A DNA stretch of 64,000 nt from contig JAFEMH010000524.1 in assembly GCA_022495995.1 (NCBI GenBank), positions 372,001 to 436,000 on the forward strand. The letters are read 5' to 3'. The notes below the pieces were generated by a model. The model ran no database searches. It saw nothing but the letters and a program-made list of their open reading frames with translations, and was not told where the DNA came from. The translations under genes were made by a program, and so were the position numbers. Source of the DNA: Adenophora triphylla var. japonica (lineage: Eukaryota; Streptophyta; Magnoliopsida; Asterales; Campanulaceae). Positions 1 to 11,822 of the stretch are shown here, piece after piece. Within the stretch, counting starts at the first letter, position 1. Every line of letters starts with the position of its first letter.

Positions 1-126
1 ATTTAGCTCAGCTCGGTTCGATTTTTTTTTTAGCTCAGCTCGGTTTGGAATTTTTCCAAACCGATACTAGCGGTTTGGCTCCTAAATTTGTCCAAACCGA
101 GCTAAACCGAACCATTTACACCCCTA
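1..126. mobile_element. right end of a hAT-like TIR element (truncated by window edge)
   Basis: The segment is dense in short inverted words such as CTCGGTTTGG and CCAAACCGAG. It ends with CCATTTACACCCCTA, the mirror of the TAGGGGTGTAAATGG start common in plant hAT-type non-autonomous elements. The left end lies outside the window, so no target duplication can be checked. Confidence 0.4.
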
Positions 127-245
127 GTCATTACCAAACAAACTGGATTCTTAAAATTCAGCAACTTAATAATTTCAGATCTATATTTTTCAGCTCTATA
201 TTTTCAGAGCTTAAATTTCAGTTTTACCAAACAGGCCCTTATGCG

Positions 246-1330
<1,085 letters not shown>

Positions 1331-1689
1331 TATAAGTGTCTAAGTAAGTGAGAAGGGAGAAGAAGAAGAAAAGGTTGTCATTGCCATCATCAAATCCAAA
1401 ATTTTTACCATCTAATTTTGCTATTGTAGGTTTACATCAAAGTTTATCATTCTTCATTGTTGATGATTTTGCTTTGATTTGGGTATTTGTTGAAATAGAG
1501 TATTTGATTTGATTAGGGTATATGCTTTGATTTTGTTACTTGTTGAAATATGGTATATGATTTGATTATTTTGCTTTGAATTTGATACTTGTTGAAGTAG
1601 TCTTAAAAATAGGGTTGTTGTAATGTTAAAATTTTGAGGTTTGAACTAAATTTTTAAGCTATTTTAAGCACTTTAAAATTAGGTTTTTG
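1331..1689. other. AT-rich flank, probably the upstream part of the broken PMD locus
   Basis: No coding region is visible. TTTGATTTG-type words here continue on the far side of the Sirevirus (15698-16255), so the two pieces were contiguous before insertion and led into the PMD reading frame at 16256. Confidence 0.5.
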
Positions 1690-1694
1690 CTTAG

Positions 1695-3174
1695 TGTTGG
1701 TCCCAAAGGTGGCAACAAGGGTGAAAATACAGCTAGAGGGGGAGGTGAATAGCTGTTACAAATTTTTCGCCCTCTTATAAAAACTAAACCTCTTGCTTAC
1801 AAAATTCTCTTGCAGTTGATAATAGACTGCAAGTGATAGTGTAAAATGCACAGCGGAATTATAGAGTATAAAGCGGTTTTAGAGGCGGTTTGTAAAATGC
1901 GGTTTTGATATGCGGTTTTGGGAAGTGCAGTTTTACAAACACGTGTGGTTTTGACTTTGTTAACTCCAAACACTTATTTCACAATAATGGATAACTATAT
2001 AAAGATCAAACAGAGACAAAGATAAATAATTAGTAAGCACAAGAAATATAAATGCAGAAAGTAAGAACACGCTATTTGGAGTGGTTCAATCGATAAACGA
2101 TCTACGTCCACTACCAAGATGGTTAGTCTTGGATTTCTAAGAGAGATTTTATATTAAGTATTGTGAGATTACAAAGTACAATAAAATCTTTACTATGAAG
2201 AACAAATCCAAAACTATAACCAGTGTATCTCAAATGTATAATCTATGTGATTAAACAAGTGAGGTGTGTGTGTGAGAACAAGATCAAGGCTCTTTAAATC
2301 TGTGAGATGTAGAGCACAATGATTCTTGAATGTATTAAGGCTTGATTTCTGGGCTAGAAATATTTCTTGAAGGAAGAAGATGAAGATTCAAAGGATTGAA
2401 TAATTTCTGGGCAAAGCTTCAGCTTCTATGAACACAGCACTTCTCAATTTTTCAAGCAATCTTCAAATGGTGAAGATTAGGGGTATTTATACCCAAGCAT
2501 CAAGAAACTAGCCGTTGGATACAGCTGTTGTAAGGACAGTACTTGATGCAATCCTATTGGTCCACAGCAACCACTTTTGTCCTTTGGTACAACTGCTGCA
2601 GATAAAGCTGATCAGGCTCCAGCTGCAAGCAATGAGGTTAGGACACCTGTCACCTTTTCAAGATCCTTGCAGATCTTCTCTGACATTGAATCACGTGACA
2701 AGATTTGGTGGTTGACTTTTGATATTGCTGACGTGGATTCCAACGGATAAAAAGTGGTTCACTTCAAGTGGCCAATCATTGGATGCGGTTGGTGAGATGC
2801 GGTTAGGAACATGCGGTTTTGCTACACCAGGAGGTTGCATGGATGCGGTTGCACATGAACTGCACAGGTGCGGTTCAAGGGCGGTTGCATGCGGTTGGTT
2901 CAATAGGCAGATTCAAGGTAAAACTACACTTGCGGTTTACAAGTGCGGTTTATAGGGCGGTTTTGAATACTGTTGGAACTGCAACTTTGCTTCCAATGAA
3001 TCTTGTGCCAGTCTTCAAGCCTAAATTTAACCTATTCTATAAAATGGACTTAGCTAAAAAATTGAAGTCTAAGCTTCATTACATAGGGTCCTAAAGTCCT
3101 TAAAATAGACAGGAGGTTATGGTATCAATCAAATCTAATACAAAACAGGAAGGTTAAAACATGCATACCCAACA
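1695..3174 (-). repeat. 3' LTR of the Sirevirus
   Basis: 1480 bp, highly similar to 14229-15692. On the minus strand the TATA box (TATAAATA) lies at 2484-2491, so U3 is about 3174-2520. Ten GCGGTT words lie in U3 (about 2783-2962) and four more downstream of the TATA box (about 1872-1918). Differences from the 5' LTR cluster at 2395-2640. Confidence 0.96.
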
Positions 3175-3187
3175 ATCTTCCCCTATT
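3175..3187 (-). promoter_or_regulatory. polypurine tract of the Sirevirus
   Basis: The minus strand reads AATAGGGGAAGAT directly against the 3' LTR start (TGTTGG), the expected position and composition of the plus-strand primer. Confidence 0.7.
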
Positions 3188-3712
3188 TGATTGATGTCAT
3201 TACCTACTATAACTAAAGCAATCATTGTACTTGGTAAAAACATGTCCAAAAGAATTAACATGGTAATTCATGTCCCAAGTCAATGCACACACTTAGCTTA
3301 AGCTATAGATTTCTATACTTTCTAAAAGATAAAAACTTACAATATGGAAAGTTATAGAAATGCATTCAAAGGCATCTTAAAAATTGTGAGTTTAAGTTCA
3401 AAGTGCGGTTTAAACTGAATGTTTAAACATCAATTCAAAATAGTGATTTTAAGTTGGAAAATATTTGAATGAGGTTATCAACCATAAGAGGTTTCATTGT
3501 TCTACAAACAAACGGTTTGATATGAACAAGGTTTTGGAACCAATGATGCATTTTTCATTACTACCAATGCGGTTACACTTACAATGATAGAGAAGCAAAA
3601 TACAAAGGTTTCAAAAACAAAAGAAAGTTGGACAAAAAATACATGGAGTGCGGTCCAACAAGACAAAAATGAGGTCAGCAAAAGGAAAAGAAATTACAAG
3701 TAAAGCGCGGTC

Positions 3713-6280
3713 CTAATGCTGACGCGGTCGGTGATGAGGCGGTTGATGTTGATGGCGCTGATGCTCTCTTGGTTGATTGACTTCTTGCTGGGGCAACTGC
3801 GGTTCTGAAGGTCTGAAGGCTGAGCTTTCACCTCTGATATTTCTTCTGAGGGCTCTGAGGTCTTCAACCTGTCTGGCAAGGGTGGTTTCAACAGATTTGA
3901 GAGCGGTTCTGGTCGGCGACAGCGGTTCAACGGCATCAACTGATCTTGAGTTGGCATCAACACTGTCTTTGATCTGGGAGGTGAATCCTTCAATGGAAGC
4001 CTTGAGAGAATTGTAGAAGGTGAAGATCTCATTCTGAATGTCCACCGTTTGAGTAGATAGAGCATCTCTCAAAGGTTCCAGATCAACAGACACATTCAGA
4101 TTGGACTTCAGATCCTTGATGGAATTGTCCAGCTTGAGGTTGAAACCTGCCTTGAGGTTTTCAAACCTGAAAGATATATCATCATCAAAGGATTTTACCT
4201 GCTCCTTGAGACTGTCTCCCACTATGTTGAGATCAACATTTATTCTTGCTTTGAGGGAGTCCAGTTCATTGAAGATTTTGAGCTGCAGGTCATCCAACGC
4301 GGTTTGAGAAGGGGAGGCTGAGGTAGAGGCTTGCTGCGGTTGAGGATGGGAATCTTCAAGGGTTTTCATGAAGGATACCAGGGCAGAGTTGGTTGAAGAG
4401 ACAAACTCATTAGATAGCAGGGAGAGCATCTCTTGGAGTTGAGTCTTTGAAACCGCATCTCCCATGGCATTTAGCACTCCTTTGGTTAAGTCTTCCTTGA
4501 AACCTTGGAAGCACTCTGTAGCTGCGGTTTTAACAGCTTCAGCGGTCTGGATAGAGGAACTTCTCTCCCCCTTAATGGTATCAATCAAAAAGATTTTAAG
4601 ATCTGCCAATTCTATGGCTTGAGCATCCACCTTGGCTAGAAGGGTTTGGTTGGAAGCGGTTAGGGAATTAATGGAGGCCTCAAGAGCGGCATTTGAAGCA
4701 GTTAGCTTGATCATGTGGCCTTGGTTTAAGAGAAGTTGGCCTTGGATAAGATTAAGAGTAGAAAGAATTTGGGAGTAATCGGTTGGAGGTGCGGTTGAGG
4801 TTGAAGGGATTTGGGTAAATGAGGGAGGCGGTTGAGATTGGGTTGGAGGAGCGGTTTGAGATAATGGAGTTAGAAGGGTTTGAAAGAGGCGGCTGGCAGG
4901 GACTGTGAAAGGTGAAGCGGTTGAGGGAGGTATGAGGAAGGTAGTGGGTGCGGTCGAAAGTGGAATGGAGGGAATAGGTGCGGTTGAGATAGGAGCGGTT
5001 GAGGGTGGAATGTTGGTGGTTGGAATTCCAGAAGTTATAGGATTAGAGTCAGAGGAGGAACTTGTATGGGTTGTATGGACAGAAACAGGGGGGGTTCTTT
5101 GTATAGTTGGTGAGGTTTGAGGAGGTGGTGTAGGAATGTGGTTTGGAGAATTTTCAGGTGGAGGAGGAGGTATATTGACGCGGTTAGGAGATGGGGTTTT
5201 ATCACGGTTAAGGTTTGAAATAGAGATGGATGGGGTATGGTGAGAATATGGATTTGAGTGAACGCGGTTTGAAGCACGCGGGGAATGTGATTGGTTGGAA
5301 TGTTGAGGTGAGGGAGTTGGTGATTCGGATTGGTAGGAGGAAGAATGAGAGTTAGAAGGGGATTTGGATGGTGTATGAGAAGTGGAATGTGAAGAAGATT
5401 TAGATGAAGATGGAGAAGGGGAAGGTTGATTGCGAACTCGTTGAAGAAATCGCTTGGGGCCTTTGGTTGGGGTCTTCTTTTGGGCCAAGTGTTTGACCCT
5501 CTTAGGCTTCTCCCCCTGAGCGGTTGCAGCTCTTTGCGGTTGAGGAGGGAGATGCGGTTCAGGAGTTGGGGCTTTGGCGGGGATTTCTTGGGGATGGATG
5601 ATGGGAGTGGATAGGAGATTGAGGAGGGGTTTGGGTAAGCAGTTTGGTTTGTTGCGGTTGAGAAGGAGGCGGTTGGGGAATGGGTTCCTTGGTTTTTCCG
5701 GAGCGGCACCCTTCTCGGCTGTTTTCTTCTTTATCTTCTCAATCTCACTGCATAAGCCGCCTAACTCCTCATCAGTCAATTTTGCCAGATCAATCTGAGT
5801 CTGCTTGGCCTTCTTAGCCCTGGCCACTAATGGAGGAATAGTGTTATCTTCTTCCTCATCTTCATCCTCATCAATAAGGGTCATCTTCTCTTTCTTTTTC
5901 TCTTTCCTTGGCTTCTTCTGGCTTGGGCCTGCACCAGCTGAACCACGCGGTTGAGAGGGTGCGGTTGAGGTAGGCTTAGGGAGTGGTTCTGCAGGAGCCT
6001 TCCTCTTCCTTGAGGCCTTCTTTATTGCTTTTCCCAGTGCGATTGAAGCAGTAGCAGGGTTCATTTCAACATACATTTCCTTGTTCTGGGAGGTATCAGC
6101 ATCATAAATGGCTTTATAATCAGTATTGCCAAAGGATCTTCTGAAGGAGTGCATAGCTTTTAGGCCAAAGGATTCTTCATCACCCCAATCAACACAATAT
6201 TCAGGGGTGGCAATCCTAAGCTCCTCCAAATGCTGAAAGTTTGCGAATATGGCGGTCAGCATCTCCCAAAAGGTCTCCAT
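3713..6280 (-). CDS. accessory protein of the Sirevirus (open 855-codon part), function unknown
   Basis: An open frame of 855 codons between pol and the 3' LTR, where some Sireviruses carry an env-like gene. I see no signal peptide or membrane segment, so an envelope role is unlikely. Residues 87-95 (KKASRKRKA) and 122-132 are basic and NLS-like; 137-145 are acidic; roughly 200-520 are rich in Pro, Ser and Thr (disordered); about 530-800 look like coiled coil with many Leu, Ile and Asp repeats. The first Met is unlikely to be the true start, because related coding sequence continues upstream in other frames (6482-6890). AACCGC hexamers fall in all three codon frames, giving Thr-Ala, Gln-Pro and Asn-Arg, so they are DNA motifs and not a peptide repeat. 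The family resembles hypothetical retroelement-linked proteins of other plants; no function is assigned. Confidence 0.75.
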   Translation of the reverse strand: METFWEMLTAIFANFQHLEELRIATPEYCVDWGDEESFGLKAMHSFRRSFGNTDYKAIYDADTSQNKEMYVEMNPATASIALGKAIKKASRKRKAPAEPLPKPTSTAPSQPRGSAGAGPSQKKPRKEKKKEKMTLIDEDEDEEEDNTIPPLVARAKKAKQTQIDLAKLTDEELGGLCSEIEKIKKKTAEKGAAPEKPRNPFPNRLLLNRNKPNCLPKPLLNLLSTPIIHPQEIPAKAPTPEPHLPPQPQRAATAQGEKPKRVKHLAQKKTPTKGPKRFLQRVRNQPSPSPSSSKSSSHSTSHTPSKSPSNSHSSSYQSESPTPSPQHSNQSHSPRASNRVHSNPYSHHTPSISISNLNRDKTPSPNRVNIPPPPPENSPNHIPTPPPQTSPTIQRTPPVSVHTTHTSSSSDSNPITSGIPTTNIPPSTAPISTAPIPSIPLSTAPTTFLIPPSTASPFTVPASRLFQTLLTPLSQTAPPTQSQPPPSFTQIPSTSTAPPTDYSQILSTLNLIQGQLLLNQGHMIKLTASNAALEASINSLTASNQTLLAKVDAQAIELADLKIFLIDTIKGERSSSIQTAEAVKTAATECFQGFKEDLTKGVLNAMGDAVSKTQLQEMLSLLSNEFVSSTNSALVSFMKTLEDSHPQPQQASTSASPSQTALDDLQLKIFNELDSLKARINVDLNIVGDSLKEQVKSFDDDISFRFENLKAGFNLKLDNSIKDLKSNLNVSVDLEPLRDALSTQTVDIQNEIFTFYNSLKASIEGFTSQIKDSVDANSRSVDAVEPLSPTRTALKSVETTLARQVEDLRALRRNIRGESSAFRPSEPQLPQQEVNQPREHQRHQHQPPHHRPRQH

Positions 6281-6481
6281 CTGATCTTCTCATTCTTGAC
6301 CTTCTGCTGATACGAATCAATGCTGCTAGCAAGTTCTCTCATCAGAATTTTGGGCCAATGGAGCTTCATCTCGTTGAAGATGGCACAGCAATATTGCCAT
6401 TGAGAAGAGGTGAAGTTGTTGTGGTTTCCTGTCTTGCCACACACAGACTTCCCTACAAGATAGCATAAATGGCTCATTATC

Positions 6482-7899
6482 TCACCAAAATCTCTCCTTG
6501 CCGTAGTTTTGTAATGGCCGAGAGAGATGACAAACTCTTCCCGTTAGAGTTGAACATGTAGCATCTTGAACTTCTTGAGAAACTTCAACAGGGGCACCGT
6601 ATACTTGAAAACCGAAGGTGCTTCGATGTCCATATAGTCTATGGAGACTCGAGTCCTTCAACAATTCCCACCAAACTTGGAATCGTGGATCCATCAAGAA
6701 GCTCCAGCCTCCCCTTCTCGCCGGTTTCATAGAACTGGTCAATGAAGATAGGAATGGTATAGGTTTGCTTCTTGTTGAATAGGGGAAGGATTCCTGAGGC
6801 TTGCATCTTTCTGATCATCTCCCTTCCCAGAGCATCGGACCGCATCTCAGGTTCATTTATCTCCCAACCTGGTAGGAAGTACTTGATGTTCTACAAAAAA
6901 ACACATAAGTTAGAACACTTAAGAAAAATCACAGTTCACAAGCGGTTGGTGCACACATGCGGTTGGCATTAGTGCGGTTTTGAAAATGAAAATTTCCAAC
7001 CTCAAGGAAACTGTGAACACAGGTAGGAAAACAAATAGAAAAATACAAAAGTATATTTACTTAGTACGTGGCATTGTAATCCAAGTTTATCCCACACTGC
7101 AAGCAGTTGTATAGGAAGGTTATGGTGTCCAAATTTATATACTTAGTAACACTTAAGTAATTTTCTAGCATGCGGTTCTGAAAATGTATATGCGGTTTTC
7201 AGCATGCGGTTTTGAGAGAAAAATATGCGGTTGATGATGCAGTTTTGAAACATGAAATCAGCAATTATAAGTGCGGTTTCAAAACAAAAATCATGTGGTT
7301 CTAAATCATGTGGTTCAAACATGCAACACATCAATTAAAATTTTCAGAAATTTTCTAAGTATGGAAAACAAGATTTGAAATTTAGGTCAATCCAAAACAT
7401 AAGAACTTTTCTGAAAACGAATATGAACAGTAACATGAGTGCATGAAGAACACGAAGAACATTAAGAACAAAGATTTTGAAAAAGTTAACCAAAATGAAC
7501 AAATAACATATCAAAATGATCACATTGAGCAGTAGATTAACAATATAACAATAAAAACATCTACTTTGTTCAAAATCATCCATGAAATGGAAAAATCAAA
7601 AAATGGGTTTCGAACATTAGAAATTTTAAAACTCAAAATCAGTGTTCAAGATGTTGGTTGATCATAAAATAAAGTACAGAGACTTAATCTATGCATGATT
7701 CCGATCAAAACCTAACAAATATCATCAAAAATGATCAAGATATGAAGCATATATGAACAAAAATAGGTTATGGAGTTCGAAGCTTTTGCTGAGTTCAACA
7801 ATGGCGAAAAACTGAATACATACATATGATTTGCAGAAGATTAATGAGTTTAGGTTTAAGAAATCATACCATGTCTTCAATAGGTTGCTTAGGTGCCAT
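6482..7899 (-). pseudogene. 5' part of the Sirevirus accessory gene, with its own leader and an apparent intron
   Basis: On the minus strand a TATA-like CTATTTATAG (8032-8041) is followed by a CT-rich leader and an ATG at 7899. A ten-codon first exon (starts MAPKQPIEDM) runs into a GTATGA splice donor at 7869. Coding resumes after TTTTTTTGTAG near 6892 with a 60-80 residue segment containing MRSDALGREMIRKM. It then continues, frameshifted, through 6742-6256 into the 855-codon frame. A small exon may lie at about 7030-7145 but I could not fix its frame. The intron-like tracts are rich in TGCGGTT words. The copy looks damaged by frameshifts near 6640 and 6480. Confidence 0.5.
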
Positions 7900-8501
7900 T
7901 GAAGTGAAGAAAACTTAGAAATTTAAGAATTTTGAAGGTTAGAGAGAGAAAGCGAGTTGGTAGAAAGACTGACAGAAGGTACGGACAGAGAGAGAAGACA
8001 GTGAAAAGTTCTAAAAGGTGATTTGAGTCTTCTATAAATAGGAAAAGATTAGGGTTTTGGCAGTTGAAAGGACACATTGGTTCACCAACTCAGTGAATCA
8101 TTGCGAAAACAAACACCCTTTCAGCTTCACACATCAACCAATGACGGCTGACATGAAGGCCATTTAATGCTAATGTTCCCTTTGCATTGAATGCTCTCAG
8201 AATTTAAATTTTCGTGGGAAAACATTTGCAAATTAACCCTTAAAGAAAAAAATAAGGACTGAAAAAATAAATAAAAAGAATTTGAATGCTTTTTTTTTTT
8301 TTTTTTTAACATAAGCAAAAGTTAGAAATTACTCCAAGTTGAAACGCGGTTGAGGTCCAAGCGGTTGAGCTGCAGCATGCGGTTTTGAGTGAAGCGGTTG
8401 GCTGCAGGTGCGGTTGGACATACTTGCGGTTTGGTACACGCGGTTCAATAAGGACTTGAAGCTATACTCAACACACAAGTTAGCTAATAAAAGTATGGAA
8501 T

Positions 8502-10113
8502 TTATTTAAGTTCAAGCATACCCATTTCTCCTCTGAGGAATGAAAACCTCTTGGAGTCAAGAGCCTTTGTGAGGATGTCAGCAATCTGGTTGTCTGTCCC
8601 CACATACTCTAAATGAATATTCCTCTTCTCTACATGGTCTTTGAGGAAATGATACTTGATATCAATATGCTTGGTCTTGGAATGCATGACAGGGTTGTTG
8701 CCTTGGAGACTGAAATTGTTGAAGTATTGTCACACATGATCGGGCAATTTCCTTCATGGATTCCATAGTCTACCAACTGCTGATTCATCCAAAGGATTTG
8801 ACAAAGAACAACTACCAAAGAAGAATATACTCAGCCTCTGTGGTTGACACTGAAACTGAAGCTTGCTTCTTGCTGGCCCAAGCAACTAATCTATTCCCGA
8901 GGAAATGACAAGTACCACTAGTGCTTTTCCTGTCAATAGTACAAGCTGCATAATCTGCATCTGAATAACCTACAAGATCGAAGTTCGAATCTTTGGAATA
9001 CCAAAGTCCAAGGTTAGTGGTTCCAGATAAATAGCCGATTATACGCTTGACTGCAATAAGATGTGCTTCTCTAGGATCTGCTTGGTAGCGTGCACATACA
9101 CAGACACTAAACATGATATCTGGCCTACTAGCAGTTAAGTAAAGTAATGAGCCGATCATACCTCGATATAAAGTCTGATCAACTTTCTTACCTTTGAGAT
9201 TTTTATCTAGCTTATTGCCGGTGGCCATAGGAGTATCATAGGCTTTAGCATTTTCTAGTCCAAACTTCTTTATTAACTCCTTGGTGTACTTGGCTTGGCT
9301 GATGAAGATACCTTCTTCGCATTGCTTGATTTGAAGCCCGAGGAAGAAAGTTAATTCTCCCATCATGCTCATTTCAAACTTGCTTTTCATTAGCTTCTCG
9401 AAACGCTTACAAAGTAACTCATTAGTAGAACCAAAAATAATATCATCGACATATATTTGAACAAGTAAAGTATGCTCATTATATTTAGCAATAAAAAGAG
9501 TTGTATCAATTTTACCACGTTTAAATCCTTTTTCTAGTAAAAATTTAGAAAGAGTCTCATACCATGCCCTCGGAGCTTGCTTAAGTCCATACAAAGCTTT
9601 CTGGAGTTTGTAGACATGATTGGGAAATTTGGAGTCTTCAAATCCAGGTGGTTGGGCAACATACACGGTCTATTGCAGTTCGCCGTTGAGGAATGCACTC
9701 TTTACGTCCATTTGATATAACTTGAAACGCTTAAAAGAGGCGTAGGCTAAGAAGATTCTGATAGCTTTCAATCTTGCAACTGGAGCAAAGGTTTCATCAT
9801 AATCAATTCCTTCTTCTTGCCTATATCCTTGTGCAACCAACCTTGCTTTATTCCTAGTGATGCTTCCATTCTCGTCCATCTTATTCCTAAATACCCACTT
9901 AGTTCCTATCACTCCTTGATCCTGAGGTCTAGGCACCAAAGTCCAGACCTTGCATCTTTCAAACTGGTTGAGTTCTTCTTGCATAGCAACGACCCAACTG
10001 GAATATTGGAGTGCTTCATCAATCTTCTTGGGTTCAACTTGAGATAAAAGTGAAGTATGCTCGTCATAATTCGATCTCCTTGTTTGAACACCGGAAAACA
10101 GATCACCAATCAC
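8502..10113 (-). pseudogene. Sirevirus pol: reverse transcriptase and RNase H
   Basis: Reads right to left. RT begins near 10040 ([11 protein letters not shown].., [20 protein letters not shown]). It continues through [28 protein letters not shown] and the catalytic box YVDDIIFGS (about 9430-9456), then RNase H with GYSDADYA and STTEAEY, ending with the HIDIKYHFLK and ADILTKAL blocks near 8540-8640. A TAG stop interrupts the frame at about 9667, just before VYVAQPPGF, and frame changes occur near 8812 and 8690. The enzyme copies genomic RNA to cDNA in the cytoplasmic particle. This core contains essentially no GCGGTT, unlike the flanking linkers. Confidence 0.93.
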
Positions 10114-10247
10114 ATTTGTGAGGGGGTGACTGCTGACTTCATGAACCTCCGGGGTAAGTCCGTTGGACCGAGGTTTGTCAAGATCTTCAATTGGAACGTC
10201 GTTAGATCCTTCAAATAAGTCATGGAATGTAAGTTGACGAAGAGGTT

Positions 10248-11297
10248 CTATAAGCCGGATAGGGAATTCTCAACTTCTTCTTCCCTAGGAGTTGCATCTC
10301 GGAGTAGGAACTTCAGTGCGGTTTCAAAGGTGCGGTTTGAGGGAATTTCGGTTGAGGGTGCCGGATTTTGCGGTTGAGGTTCGGGTGCGGTTTGGGATGG
10401 TTCACCCGGTTCATTAAGCTCAACAAAATCATCAAGAACATTTGGAGCCAAAAGTGGCTCAAGGAGAGAATGCTCATCAAAAGTAACATGGACATACTCA
10501 ACTATTTTTAAACTAGTTTTATTGAAAACACGAAAAGCTTTAGAATGTTTAGCATACCCAACAAAATACCTTCGTCGGCCTTGGCTCCGAATTTACCTCT
10601 ATTTTCTCTTCCGTTGTAGAGGACAAAACATTTGCAACAAAGATCTTGAAGAATGCAATGTTGGGGGTTCTTCCTCGCCAAAGCTCATAGGGAGTCTTGT
10701 TATAGGTTTTGTTGATGAGGGAGCGGTTCTGAGTGAAGCATGCGGTATTGATTGCTTCACCCAAAAATACCGAGGTAGCTTCGCTTCGGATATCATTGTC
10801 TTTCCAAATTTCAATCAACGTCCTATTCTTCCTTTCCACAACCCCATTTTGTTGTGGAACACCAGCCAAGCCTGAAAAATTGTGATCAATCCTACGGTCA
10901 TCACACATACCGAGCAACACCGTTGTTCTTAAATTCCGTTCCATTATCTCGATCGAACACTAACGATGTCGTCTTCTTTTTGAGTTTGGAGCCGTCTAAA
11001 GAGTGTGGTGAGAATCTCATAGCAATCATCTTTGGAAATCATCATCTCAACCCACGTATATCTTGAGTAATCATCCACCACTACTAAGGTATATCTATTT
11101 CCTCCAATGGGCAAGTGGTTCACGGGTCCAAACAAATCTATGTGAAGCGCTTGTAAGCATCTTGAAGTTGATGGAGCGGTCTTGCCGGGTGAAAGACGAC
11201 GCGGATCGCTACTGCCGGCATGCACTGCATTTCTCTGGATGGTGGTCAGCCACTTTGGGTAAACCACGAACGAGGTTTTCCCTACCAATCTTTGCAA
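10248..11297 (-). pseudogene. Sirevirus pol: integrase and the integrase-RT linker
   Basis: The integrase core is recognisable from LHIDLFGPVNHLPIGGNRYT and VVDDYSRYTWVEM (about 11010-11150), then GVPQQNGVVERKNRTLIE (about 10800-10870), which supplies the terminal catalytic Glu region. The C-terminal part and the Pro/Glu-rich linker (10248-10510) lead into RT. Frames change near 10944 and 10549. The linker, but not the catalytic core, carries several AACCGC hexamers. The enzyme inserts the cDNA and makes 5-bp duplications, matching CTTAG at the element ends. Confidence 0.9.
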
Positions 11298-11784
11298 GAT
11301 ACTTGAAGTTCAAGTGGCTCAACCTCTTGTGCCATAGCCAACTATTTTTGCTCACATTCTTGGCTACAAAACAGAGATTAGTAATACTACATGCAGAATT
11401 TAGATCAATAATGTAAATATTACTCTTACGAATCCCTGTGAGTAGGGTGACGCCGGAAATGCTATCTTTGATAAAGCAATTTGATAACGTGAAGTTGCAA
11501 AGCATTCCTTTGTCGCAAAATTGAGAAATTGAAAGGAGGTTGTGCTTGAGTCCTTCAACAAGAGAAACCTTCTCAATGGTTAGGTTTCCTCTCCTTATAA
11601 CACCATATCCAACGGTCTTGCCTTTGTTGTTGTCACCAAAGGTTACAGATGGACCACTTGCTTCAACGACATCTTCTAGTAATGATCTATCTCCAGTCAT
11701 ATGTCTTGAGCAGCCACTGTCAAGATACCATTCATTATCCTTGGAGTGACCAGCCATGAAGCAGAGGACCTGAAATGTAAACAT
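11209..11784 (-). pseudogene. Sirevirus protease-like and GAG-pre-integrase domain
   Basis: Contains WYLDSGCSRHMTGD, the usual Copia protease region with the D-S-G active-site triad. About 130 residues later comes the pre-integrase HHCC-type segment (LWHKRLSHLNFKYLAKI). It overlaps the integrase frame slightly at its end. No GCGGTT occurs here in either frame. Confidence 0.88.
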
Positions 11785-11822
11785 TAAGAACGAGGTCCCC
11801 CTTTATTCCTTGGGTCCTGAAG

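Noticed and set aside
1695..3174. The spaced GCGGTT words as a CRISPR-like or satellite array
   Set aside because: Spacing is irregular, units are only six to ten bases, and the words extend into coding regions; neither a CRISPR nor a tandem satellite fits.
3777..5798. Several + strand frames opposite the accessory gene
   Set aside because: Shadows of the 855-codon minus frame; Gly/Val/Glu-rich and without motifs.
3713..6280. The accessory gene as a viral-type envelope protein
   Set aside because: No signal peptide, transmembrane segment or cysteine pattern; NLS-like and coiled-coil features point elsewhere.
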